64,000 nt of DNA from Pseudoduganella rivuli (GTDB taxonomy: Bacteria > Pseudomonadota > Gammaproteobacteria > Burkholderiales > Burkholderiaceae_D), in contig NZ_WKJJ01000005.1 in NCBI RefSeq assembly GCF_009674485.1, forward strand, positions 62,001-126,000. The letters are read 5' to 3'. Shown here one piece after another: positions 6,849 to 15,228 of this stretch. The first letter of the stretch is position 1, and each line of letters starts with the position of its first letter. The translations under genes and the position numbers were made by a program. Below the pieces are notes generated by a model that did no database searches, was not told the DNA's origin, and worked only from the letters and a program-made list of their open reading frames with translations.

Positions 6849-9512
6849 TCAGGCCGCGTCGAGGTCGGGGATCAGCGCGCCGGAGCGGAACGTGTTGCGG
6901 CCCGCCTGCTTGGCCTGGTACAGCAGCATGTCGGCGCGGTTCAGCAGCTCGGCCGGGGTGACGTCTTCGCCCCGGTACCAGGTCAGGCCGATGCTGGTCG
7001 ACACGTGCACGGTGATGTTATCCAGCACGAACGGCGCCTGCATGGCGACGACAATCTTGAACGCCGCCGCCTCGGCGTCTTCCGGCTTGCTGATGCGTTC
7101 CATGATGATGGTGAATTCGTCGCCACCGAGGCGGGCAATGGTGTCGGTGGCGCGCATCGCGTGCGCCAGGCGGCCCGAGAACGCTTTCAGCAGCGCGTCG
7201 CCCACGCTGTGGCCATAGGTGTCGTTGACGGGCTTGAAGCGGTCGATGTCCATGTACATGACAGCCATCAGGGCGCTGTTGTCGCGGCAATACTGCATGG
7301 TGTCGGACAGCTTTTGCTGGAAGCCGGCGCGGTTGGTCAGCCCCGTCAGCGCATCGACTTGCGACAGTTTCAGCAAGCGTTGCTGTTCGCGCTTTTGCGC
7401 CGTGATGTCTTGCCGCATCACATGGAAGCCCACCACGGCGGCGCCTTCCTCGTCGAATTGTGGAATGTAATTGACTTCGAAGGTGCGCACGATACCCGTG
7501 CTGTCGTCGTCTTCCTCGAATGCCAGCGGTTCGCCGGACAGCACGCGGCGGATATAGGGTTCGAGGAAGGCATAGCGCGGTTCGCCCACGGTGTCGCGCA
7601 CGGTCTTGCCCATCACGTCCATGCCGCTGCGCGAAAACTCCCGTTCATAGGCGATATTGTTGAAGCGGTACACTTCGTCGTAATCGATGTAGGCGATCAT
7701 GGCCGGCAGGGTGTCGGCAATGGTGCGCAGGCGCGCTTCGCTTTCGCGCAGCGCCATCACGGATTTGCGCATCAGCGTGATGTCGTCGAGGGTGCTGACG
7801 AAGCCTTCGATCCGGCCGTCGACGATAATGGGCGCCACTTTCATCGACGTCCACACGATGCGGCCGTCTGGATGCACGCAGCGCAACGTGTCCTGGAACG
7901 GTTCCAATGTGTCGCGCAAGTGCGCCAGCGCTTCCTTCAACACCACGCGGTCGTTCGGATGCACGGCGGCCATCCACTGATCGCCCAGCGCCTGCTCGCG
8001 CGTCAGGCCCGTGATGGATTCAAACGTGCGGTTGACGTACGTGCAATGGCCCTGGGCATCGGCGCGCAGCAAGCCCAGTGGCGACGCATCGTTGACGGCC
8101 TGCAGTTCCGCCTGCTGTTTGCGGGCGGCCAGTTCATCCCGCTTGCGCGACGTGATATTGCGGGTGGTGACAGCCACGCCGTCGTCGATGGCGACGATCT
8201 GGTGGCGCAGCCAGCGCGATTCGCTTTCCTGGCCGGGCAGGTTGTGCGTTTCGACTTCCTCTTCCAGCGGCATGCCGGTCTCCAGCACTTGCCGGTACTT
8301 GTCGATAAAGCCTTCGCTGCGCCACGTCGGCGCCAGTTCGCCGATGCGGTGGCCGACCGCGTCATCGTGGTGGTGGCCCAGCATGGCGGCGCCCCGTTCG
8401 TTGACGTCGGCCAGCGTGAAGTCGACCACCGCGCCATCGCGGTTGCGGCAAGCCTTGAGCAGGAACACGGCGTCGAGGCTGGCGTCCGCGGCCGCGCGCA
8501 ATTTTTGCTGGGCCGCGTTGGCTTCTTCCATGCTGTCGCGCAGGCGCAGGCTTTGCTGCATCAGCAGCAGCGCAAAGATAAACACCAGGATCGAGGCGGC
8601 GGCCGCCACGCTGAAATACAGGCGGCGCTGGCGTTCGAAGCGGGCCATCGCATGCGTGACGGTATTGCCCACCACGGCCGTCAACTGGTAGCGCGGCATG
8701 TCGCGGAAACTGTAGATGCGGTCGACGCCGTCGAATGGATGGCGCAGCACCAGTTCGTCGGCGGAGCCGAAGGCATCCACCTTGGTGACGAAGTCGATGG
8801 TGTCGGTGATATACAACTGTTCGTCGACGCGGGCGATGGCCAGCCCGGAATCGCGGCTGACCAGCATCACCAGGCCGTTTTCCTCCACGTGCAGGCGGTC
8901 GTAATCCTCGATGAAATACGCGGGGTCGATCATCAGCATGATGATGCCGCCGAATTGCCCCTGGCGGTCGTTGACGCGGCGGGCAATCTGGATCAGCCAT
9001 TTCGACGTTTGCGAATTGACCATGACGTTCGACGCGTGCGGACTGTCTTCGGCCGATTGCGACAGCGCCTGGAATACCGGCTCCACGCGGATATCGTCCT
9101 GGAAGATGCCATGCAGGCTGTCGACCAGTTTGCCGTCCGCGCCATACAGGGCAATCGGCAATTGCATCTTGGATGGCATCAGCGAATCGAGCAGGCCACC
9201 TTTGCGGGTGAATTCCGCCAGGCGCAAGGTACCGCCGGTTTCCTCGTATTTCAGCTTGAACAACTGGGTCGCATGGTCGCTCTGGCGCAGCAGGTGGCTG
9301 GCATTTTCTGCCAGCGTGCGCGACAGCGTTTGGGCGTGCACCACCGCTTCATGGCGGGCGCCCTGGTATTCCTGGTTGACCTGGTACACCACGGCGGTCC
9401 ACATCGACACCAGGAGCACGAGCGCGAACGCGGGCAACAGTATCATCCGATACAGTTTGCGCAGGGTGTGTCGGATTGGGGTGTCGGTCTGGATCACATG
9501 GCCCCTTGTCAA
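6849..9512 (-). CDS. sensor diguanylate cyclase, PAS-PAS-PAS-GGDEF
   Basis: An 887-residue membrane protein predicted to make cyclic di-GMP. Order: cytoplasmic N-terminus, membrane helix near 22-44, periplasmic Cache-like sensor to about 295, second membrane helix near 300-320, then three PAS-type domains (about 340-460, 465-590, 593-715) and a C-terminal GGDEF domain. The catalytic motif GGDEF is at 796-800, and RATD five residues before it is an intact inhibitory RxxD site, so product inhibition is likely. There is no EAL domain. It appears monocistronic. The ligand sensed cannot be told from sequence. Confidence 0.92.
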   Translation of the reverse strand: MTRGHVIQTDTPIRHTLRKLYRMILLPAFALVLLVSMWTAVVYQVNQEYQGARHEAVVHAQTLSRTLAENASHLLRQSDHATQLFKLKYEETGGTLRLAEFTRKGGLLDSLMPSKMQLPIALYGADGKLVDSLHGIFQDDIRVEPVFQALSQSAEDSPHASNVMVNSQTSKWLIQIARRVNDRQGQFGGIIMLMIDPAYFIEDYDRLHVEENGLVMLVSRDSGLAIARVDEQLYITDTIDFVTKVDAFGSADELVLRHPFDGVDRIYSFRDMPRYQLTAVVGNTVTHAMARFERQRRLYFSVAAAASILVFIFALLLMQQSLRLRDSMEEANAAQQKLRAAADASLDAVFLLKACRNRDGAVVDFTLADVNERGAAMLGHHHDDAVGHRIGELAPTWRSEGFIDKYRQVLETGMPLEEEVETHNLPGQESESRWLRHQIVAIDDGVAVTTRNITSRKRDELAARKQQAELQAVNDASPLGLLRADAQGHCTYVNRTFESITGLTREQALGDQWMAAVHPNDRVVLKEALAHLRDTLEPFQDTLRCVHPDGRIVWTSMKVAPIIVDGRIEGFVSTLDDITLMRKSVMALRESEARLRTIADTLPAMIAYIDYDEVYRFNNIAYEREFSRSGMDVMGKTVRDTVGEPRYAFLEPYIRRVLSGEPLAFEEDDDSTGIVRTFEVNYIPQFDEEGAAVVGFHVMRQDITAQKREQQRLLKLSQVDALTGLTNRAGFQQKLSDTMQYCRDNSALMAVMYMDIDRFKPVNDTYGHSVGDALLKAFSGRLAHAMRATDTIARLGGDEFTIIMERISKPEDAEAAAFKIVVAMQAPFVLDNITVHVSTSIGLTWYRGEDVTPAELLNRADMLLYQAKQAGRNTFRSGALIPDLDAA

Positions 9513-9625
9513 CGGCAGCCAGCCGGCCGCTCACTCATATAGGTATTCTGCACGCAAACGCATGGATTGAGGCTGGCCAAAGCAGATTTTTCGTTTCCGT
9601 GTACCAAAAGAGCTAAATGTTAGGG

Positions 9626-9642
9626 GAAACATTCCATGTTTC
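9626..9642. promoter_or_regulatory. 17-bp palindrome upstream of the AlkX-like gene
   Basis: GAAACAT-TCC-ATGTTTC is a perfect 7-base inverted repeat with a 3-base centre. It lies about 45 bases upstream of the TTG start at 9688 in an AT-richer stretch between divergent genes. The spacing suits an operator. The regulator is unknown. Confidence 0.35.
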
Positions 9643-9687
9643 TTCATTAGAATAGCCCGCTGACCCCTTCGTGAAAAGGAAGCGCGC

Positions 9688-10926
9688 TTGACTGAATTGA
9701 CCCTGACCGTGGCTGCCGCCCGCGCCCTGCACCTGGCGGCGCAGGGATTGTTGCAGCCGCGCCGCAAAAAGGCGCAAAAAGCCGATGTGCTGGACACCAT
9801 CCGGCAAATGGCGATGTTGCAGATCGACACTATCCATGTCGTCGCGCGCAGCCCTTACCTGGTGCTGTGGAGCCGCCTGGGCGACTACCCGCCGGCATGG
9901 CTGGAGCAATTGCTGGAAGAGGGCGCACTGTTCGAATACTGGGCGCACGAGGCGTGTTTCGTGCCGATCGAGGATTACGGCCTGTACCGGCACCGCATGC
10001 TGGACCCGGCCGCCATGGGCTGGAAATATTCGGAAACATGGATGCGGGAACGGCGCGCCGACGTCGACGCGGTGCTGGACCATATCCGCAGGCACGGCCC
10101 CGTGAAATCGTCGGACTTCGAACGCCAGGATGGGCAGGGCGGCGGCTGGTGGCAGTGGAAGCCGGAAAAGCGTTCGCTGGAAGTGCTGTTCACGGCGGGA
10201 CAATTGATGATTGCGCGGCGCCACAATTTCCAGCGCGTGTATGACTTGGCCGAGCGGGTGTTGCCGGACTGGGACGATAAACGGCACATGCCGGCCATGG
10301 ACGACGTGCGCCGCACGTTCGTGCTGAAAACCGTGAAATCGCTGGGCCTGGCGCGGGCGTCGTGGATTGCCGATTATTTCAGGACCAAGCCGCCACGGCT
10401 GGACCCGGAAGCGCTGGTGGCCGAAGGCGCGCTGTTGCGGGCCCGCGTGCAGGGCTGGGATGACCCGGTGTATATCCATCCGGACCTGGCCGACCTGGCG
10501 GCGGGCGCCGCGCAGGGCGGCCTGGCGGCCACCGCGACGACGATATTGTCGCCGTTCGATCCGGTGGTATGGGACCGCCGCCGCGCGCTGGATTTATTCG
10601 ATTTCGATTACCGTCTCGAATGCTATACGCCGGCGGAAAAACGCCGCTATGGTTATTTCACGTTGCCGATCCTGCGCCGTGGCGCGCTGGTGGGCCGGGT
10701 CGACGCCAAGGCCCACCGGCGCGAACAGGTATTCGAACTGAAGTCGGTGGCGCTGGAACCGGGCGTGAAAGTCAGCGACCGTTTCGTGCGCGACGTGGCG
10801 GGCGCCTTGCAGCGCTGCGCCAACTGGCACGGCTGCCCGCAGGTGCGGGTGGCGGCCAGCGAGCCGGCGGCATTTGCCGCCGTGCTGCAAGCGGCGCTGA
10901 GCACTGCCGCGCAGGAGGCGCCATGA
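9688..10926 (+). CDS. AlkX/YcaQ-type winged-helix DNA glycosylase
   Basis: A 412-residue protein of the winged-helix family (PF06224) that includes AlkZ and E. coli YcaQ/AlkX, which remove alkylated bases and unhook interstrand crosslinks. The segment LQIDTIHVVARSP (from residue 44) is the recognisable family core. Its QID at 45-47 fits the QxD catalytic motif of the YcaQ branch rather than the QxQ of AlkZ. A TTG at 9688-9690 is the start, supported by AAAAGGA seven bases upstream. Its stop overlaps the next gene by four bases (ATGA), so the two are co-translated. Confidence 0.85.
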   Translation: MTELTLTVAAARALHLAAQGLLQPRRKKAQKADVLDTIRQMAMLQIDTIHVVARSPYLVLWSRLGDYPPAWLEQLLEEGALFEYWAHEACFVPIEDYGLYRHRMLDPAAMGWKYSETWMRERRADVDAVLDHIRRHGPVKSSDFERQDGQGGGWWQWKPEKRSLEVLFTAGQLMIARRHNFQRVYDLAERVLPDWDDKRHMPAMDDVRRTFVLKTVKSLGLARASWIADYFRTKPPRLDPEALVAEGALLRARVQGWDDPVYIHPDLADLAAGAAQGGLAATATTILSPFDPVVWDRRRALDLFDFDYRLECYTPAEKRRYGYFTLPILRRGALVGRVDAKAHRREQVFELKSVALEPGVKVSDRFVRDVAGALQRCANWHGCPQVRVAASEPAAFAAVLQAALSTAAQEAP

Positions 10927-11912
10927 TGCTGCCTTCCGCCCCCCCGGCCATCGTGGGCGCCGACGGCATGCCGCTGCTGGGCCGTTTTGCCGGCCAGGCA
11001 GCGCAATTCGACTGGCAGCGTCTGGCCGGCAGCCATGCGCGGGGCGCGCTGTGGCGGCGCTTCCACCACAAGAAATGGCATTATGTGGCGCTGGCCACGG
11101 ACGACGTGTTTTGCGCCGTGGCGATTGTCGACCTGGGCTGGATCAGTTCCTGTTTCGCCTATGCGTTCGATCGCAAGGATGAAGACATGCTGGCCAATTT
11201 TTCGCAGGAAGGCTTGCCCGGCATCGCGGCCAGGGTGGCGGACCATGCGGGCGGGCGCAGCACCTTCAAGGCAAAAGGCACGCGCATCGCCATCGATCAC
11301 GCGGGCGACGGGCGCTACAGCCTGGAACTGGTGTCGCCGTACCTGGAAATCGACGCGCAATTCGGGCCGCCCACGGCGCCGCTGCTGCTGGCCACGGGGC
11401 CGATCGACGGCGGTTCCGTGCATGCCACGCAAAAGTCGTCCGGCATGCCGCTCACGGGCGAAGTGCGCTTGTGGCGGGGCGAGTATCAGCTCGATGGCGG
11501 CGTGGCCAGCTTTGACTATTCGAACGGCTTGCTGGCCAGGAATACCGCGTGGCGCTGGGCGTCCGGCCACAGCCTGGAACTGGGGTTCAATTTGCAGGCC
11601 GGGTATTTCGGTGCCAATGAAAATGCGCTGTGGCTCGATGGCCAGGTGTATCCGCTGGCGGCCGCGCATTTTGTCTATGACCGCCACGATCCGCTGTCGA
11701 CGTGGCATATCTTTACGGAAGACGATTTGCTGGAACTGTTTTTCACGCCGGAAGGGGCGCGGCGGCAGGACAAGAACCTGGTGATCGCCGCCAGCAAGTA
11801 TTTGCAACCGATCGGCACGTTTACCGGCTGGGTGCGTGCCAGCGCGGATGCGCCCAAGCGCGTCGTCAGCAATCTGGCGGGAGTGACGGAAGACCATACA
11901 TCGAAGTGGTGA
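10923..11912 (+). CDS. DUF2804 domain protein
   Basis: A 329-residue protein starting at the ATG 10923-10925, with AGGAGG just upstream. The start overlaps the stop of the preceding glycosylase gene (ATGA). The sequence is rich in Trp, Gly and aromatic residues (for example RRFHHKKWHYVALAT and GYFGANENALWLDG), as expected of a beta-rich fold. I recognise it as DUF2804, a family of unknown function. Coupling to a DNA repair gene is a context hint only. No signal peptide is visible. Confidence 0.8.
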   Translation: MMLPSAPPAIVGADGMPLLGRFAGQAAQFDWQRLAGSHARGALWRRFHHKKWHYVALATDDVFCAVAIVDLGWISSCFAYAFDRKDEDMLANFSQEGLPGIAARVADHAGGRSTFKAKGTRIAIDHAGDGRYSLELVSPYLEIDAQFGPPTAPLLLATGPIDGGSVHATQKSSGMPLTGEVRLWRGEYQLDGGVASFDYSNGLLARNTAWRWASGHSLELGFNLQAGYFGANENALWLDGQVYPLAAAHFVYDRHDPLSTWHIFTEDDLLELFFTPEGARRQDKNLVIAASKYLQPIGTFTGWVRASADAPKRVVSNLAGVTEDHTSKW

Positions 11913-11924
11913 GGAGGCCGTGCC

Positions 11925-14321
11925 ATGAGCATCAGGAATTTCCCGAAATTGTTCGATCCAGGGTCGGTGGCCGTGATTGGCGCGTCGCAGCAAGCGGGAC
12001 GTCTCGGCACGGTCGTGCTGAACCATATGGCCGAAGGCGGCTATGCCGGCGCGCTGTGGCCCGTCAACCCGAAATACGACACGCTGCTGGGCATTCCCTG
12101 CTACGCGGGCGTGGAGCGGCTGCCGGGCGCGCCGGACCTGGCCGTGATTTGCACGCCGCCCGCCACCGTGCCGGACTTGATTACCCAGCTGGGCAAATTG
12201 GGCACGCGCGCGGCCGTGGTGCTGACGCCGGGGCTGGAGCGGGAAACCCGCTGGGATGGCACGACCTTGCAGCAAGCCATGCTCGATGCGGCCAAGCCGT
12301 ATTTGCTGCGCATCCTGGGCCCCGGTGGCGTGGGCTTGCTGGCGCCGGCCAGCGGCCTGAATGCGAGCCTGGCGCCGTCGCGCCTGCCGGCCGGGCGCAT
12401 CGCCTTCCTGTCCGAATCGGACGCCGTCATGACGGCCGCGCTGGATTGGGCGCACCTGCACGACGTCGGCTACGCCAAGTGCGTATCGCTGGGCGGGCGC
12501 GGCGACATCGACCTGGGCGATTTGCTCGATTATCTGGCCGATGACGACGATACGGGCGCGATCCTGATGTACGTGGAATCGGTGGTGTGCGCCCGCAAAT
12601 TCATGACGGCGGGGCGCATCGCGTCGCGCGCCAAGCCGGTCATCGTGCTGAAACCGGGCGGCCCCGGCGACGACGTGTATGACGCGGCCTTCCGCCGCGC
12701 CGGCATGCTGCGCGTGCATGCGACGGAGGATTTGTTCGATGCGGCCGAAACCCTGTCCCGCGCCAGGCCGCTGCGGGGCGAAACGCTGGCGATCGTCTGC
12801 AATGGCGGCGCGCTGGCCCGCATCGCCGCCGATACGCTGGAACAGGCGGATGGCAAGCTGGCGGGTGACCCCGTGATCCTGCCGATCGATGCGCCGGCGG
12901 ACGCGTTTGTGACGGCCTTGCAGGCGCTCCTGGCGCCAGCCGCTGGCGCACCGGTGCCGGATGCGGTGCTGCTGCTGTTCGCACCGTCGTACGCGGTCGA
13001 TGCGGCCGCCGTGGCCGGGGCGCTGGTGGCGCCGGTGCAGGCATCGGGAAAGAACGTCCTGTCGTGCTGGCTGGGCGGCGCCACGATGGCGCCCGCGCGG
13101 CAGGTCTTTGCGCAGGCCGGCCTGCCCACGTATGACACGCCGGAGCAGGCGGTGCACGGCTTCATGCAACTGGTGCAATACCGGCGCAACCAGGACCAGC
13201 TGAACCAGGTGCCGGGCGCCTTGCCGCGCGCCAGCCGTCCGGAGCGGGACGCCGCGCACGAGTTGATTGCCCGCGCCCTGAAACAGGGCCGTACCCGCGT
13301 CGACGGCGCGGATGCCTGCGCCGTGCTGGGCGCCTATGGCATCACGGTGGCCGAACCCGGCGCCGCGCCGGGCGCGCGGCTGGGGCGGGCGCTGGCGCAT
13401 GAACTGGCCATTACCGTGGAAACCGACGCCATGTTCGGCCCCGTGATCCGGTTCGGCCGGGGCGGCGGTGCTGCCGAGCTGGTTTCCGGGCTGGCCGACG
13501 AGCACGCGGTCGGCTTGCCGCCGCTGAACATGGTGCTGGCGCGGGACCTGGTGGAGCGCACCCGCGTGGCGCGGGCGCTGGCCGGTGTGCGGCGCGGGAC
13601 CCGGCTGCGGCCCGCGGCCGATATCGACGCCCTGTGCCATGCACTGATCCAGGTGTCGGACCTGGTGGCCGATACCGCCGAACTGGTGTCGCTGACGCTC
13701 GATCCGCTGCTGGCCGATGCGCAGGGCGTGCTGGCGCTGGACGCCGTGCTGGAACTGGGGCCGCCGCGCGCCAGCCATGCGCAGGCGATCCGCCCCTATC
13801 CGCAGGAACTGGAACAGGTGGTGGACTGGCAGGGCGCGCCGCTGGTGCTGCGCCCGATCCGCCCGGAAGACACGCCGCAGCACCGTGAATTTTTCAGCCG
13901 CCTGCATCCCGAAGACGTGCGCCTGCGCTTCTTTTCGCCGCTGCGCGAGCTGCACCCGAACCAGCTGGCGCGCCTGACGCAAATCGATTACGACCGCGCC
14001 ATGGCGTTCATCGCGTCGCGCACCACGGCGGCGGGCGCCCCCGAAACCCTGGGTGTGGTGCGCGCTGTTGCAGATCCGGACAACAGAAAGGCGGAATTTG
14101 CCATTTTGGTACGATCTGACTTGAAGGGAATGGGTCTAGGCGCTATCCTGTTTCAAAAGCTGGTCGACTACTTCCGCGGCCGGGGCACTGCGGAACTAGT
14201 CGGCGAAGCATTGTCTGAGAATAGCGGTATTCAGCAGCTGGTGCGCCGCTTCGGCGGTACCGTCAGTCCTTCGCTGGAACCGGGCATGGCCGATCTTCGG
14301 ATCAGGTTGCAAGTCTCTTGA
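11925..14321 (+). CDS. Pat-like protein acetyltransferase (acyl-CoA synthetase-GNAT fusion)
   Basis: A 798-residue protein resembling the Pat/PatZ/YfiQ protein lysine acetyltransferases that control acetyl-CoA synthetase. The N-terminal CoA-binding domain begins FDPGSVAVIGAS. A succinyl-CoA-ligase-like region follows, then a reduced ATP-grasp-like part to about 630. A GNAT domain from about 640 to the end carries the acetyl-CoA loop LKGMGLGAILFQ near 733-744. It is shorter than the E. coli protein (886). The ligase-like motif reads SESDAVM where SQSGAV is usual, so that part is probably only regulatory. Codon use becomes less GC-rich after about 14090. It starts 12 bases after the DUF2804 gene. 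Confidence 0.88.
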   Translation: MSIRNFPKLFDPGSVAVIGASQQAGRLGTVVLNHMAEGGYAGALWPVNPKYDTLLGIPCYAGVERLPGAPDLAVICTPPATVPDLITQLGKLGTRAAVVLTPGLERETRWDGTTLQQAMLDAAKPYLLRILGPGGVGLLAPASGLNASLAPSRLPAGRIAFLSESDAVMTAALDWAHLHDVGYAKCVSLGGRGDIDLGDLLDYLADDDDTGAILMYVESVVCARKFMTAGRIASRAKPVIVLKPGGPGDDVYDAAFRRAGMLRVHATEDLFDAAETLSRARPLRGETLAIVCNGGALARIAADTLEQADGKLAGDPVILPIDAPADAFVTALQALLAPAAGAPVPDAVLLLFAPSYAVDAAAVAGALVAPVQASGKNVLSCWLGGATMAPARQVFAQAGLPTYDTPEQAVHGFMQLVQYRRNQDQLNQVPGALPRASRPERDAAHELIARALKQGRTRVDGADACAVLGAYGITVAEPGAAPGARLGRALAHELAITVETDAMFGPVIRFGRGGGAAELVSGLADEHAVGLPPLNMVLARDLVERTRVARALAGVRRGTRLRPAADIDALCHALIQVSDLVADTAELVSLTLDPLLADAQGVLALDAVLELGPPRASHAQAIRPYPQELEQVVDWQGAPLVLRPIRPEDTPQHREFFSRLHPEDVRLRFFSPLRELHPNQLARLTQIDYDRAMAFIASRTTAAGAPETLGVVRAVADPDNRKAEFAILVRSDLKGMGLGAILFQKLVDYFRGRGTAELVGEALSENSGIQQLVRRFGGTVSPSLEPGMADLRIRLQVS

Positions 14322-14415
14322 TGGTTTGTTCAATGTCAAAGAAGTAGCAGTCGCAAGTCTTTACACTTTTACTTCCGCCTCTCGCTGTGTTGAGTGATTC
14401 TTGCTTGGAGTAAAG

Positions 14416-15120
14416 ATGTTAACGGCCACTTATACTTTGGTAGCTCTCTCGGTAGAGCAAGCTAATATCCGCGTCAGCCTGCAATCGTTTCAAAAATATG
14501 TGCAAGCCACGTTGCTGCGGCAACATGGCATGTCGCTTAATCAGCTCGAGTTCGCTTACGAATCGCTGAACCGCCTGTATCAGGCATGCCACTGGCGCAA
14601 GATCGAGATGTACCTGATCCCCGCCATCCGCCAGGCCACGCAGCAGGCCGATCAATTGCTGGAAGAACTGGGACGCCTGAACGACACGGCGCTCAACGTG
14701 ATCCGCTCGTTGCAGGAACAAGTCGCGAAATCGCAGCGGGACAATGAAGCGTGTGGCGAAGAAATCGCTGAACGCATCGATGACTTCTGCGACTCCATGC
14801 TGAACCGGCTGGACAAGGAAGAAAAGGAATTGTTCAACCTCGCCCGCTCGACCATCGGCGGCGAAGCCTGGTTTGCCATCGCCAACCAGTTCCTGCTGCA
14901 CGATGCGCACGTGGCGGAAGCCCGCCGCTGCCGCGGTGCGTTGCCGGCACCCGCCGAGCAATTGCTGCTGGCCGAGCCCGATGACAATGTCATCGACCTG
15001 GTGCCGGTGCTGGCGGCGCTGCCGGTCGCCATGCCGGACGATGAGCTGGAAACCAGCATTCCAGTTTCTGAACTGCAATACCAACGGCGCGCATCCGCAC
15101 GCCGGGCCATGATGGAATAG
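14416..15120 (+). CDS. hypothetical helical protein
   Basis: A 234-residue cytoplasmic protein. The ATG at 14416 is preceded by GGAG five bases upstream; an in-frame TTG at 14401 is less likely. The first 170 residues are predicted helical (segments FAYESLNRLYQACHW and LNRLDKEEKELFNLA). The C-terminus is a loose acidic linker ending in basic residues (QYQRRASARRAM). The middle recalls four-helix HHE proteins, but the metal-binding histidines are missing, so I do not assign that family. It is 94 bases after the acetyltransferase gene and may have its own promoter in the AT-richer gap. Confidence 0.7.
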   Translation: MLTATYTLVALSVEQANIRVSLQSFQKYVQATLLRQHGMSLNQLEFAYESLNRLYQACHWRKIEMYLIPAIRQATQQADQLLEELGRLNDTALNVIRSLQEQVAKSQRDNEACGEEIAERIDDFCDSMLNRLDKEEKELFNLARSTIGGEAWFAIANQFLLHDAHVAEARRCRGALPAPAEQLLLAEPDDNVIDLVPVLAALPVAMPDDELETSIPVSELQYQRRASARRAMME

Positions 15121-15228
15121 CGGGCGTCGCCCGCTGGAATGACCTCCATGGGGCGAATCCGGGTGGCCGCCAAAGCAAAACGCGTTACTTTGCTATCATG
15201 GTGGTTTTAGATCCTCCGGTAGCCCATT

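Noticed and set aside
6735..9542. A 935-codon open frame opposite the PAS-GGDEF gene
   Set aside because: A high-GC shadow: the minus-strand frame carries complete PAS and GGDEF motifs.
10653..13982. A 1109-codon minus-strand frame spanning three genes
   Set aside because: It crosses the DUF2804 gene and the Pat-like gene, both with clear starts and motifs on the plus strand.
14416..15120. Hemerythrin-like protein
   Set aside because: The DKEEKELF segment recalls HHE proteins, but the conserved metal-binding histidines are absent.
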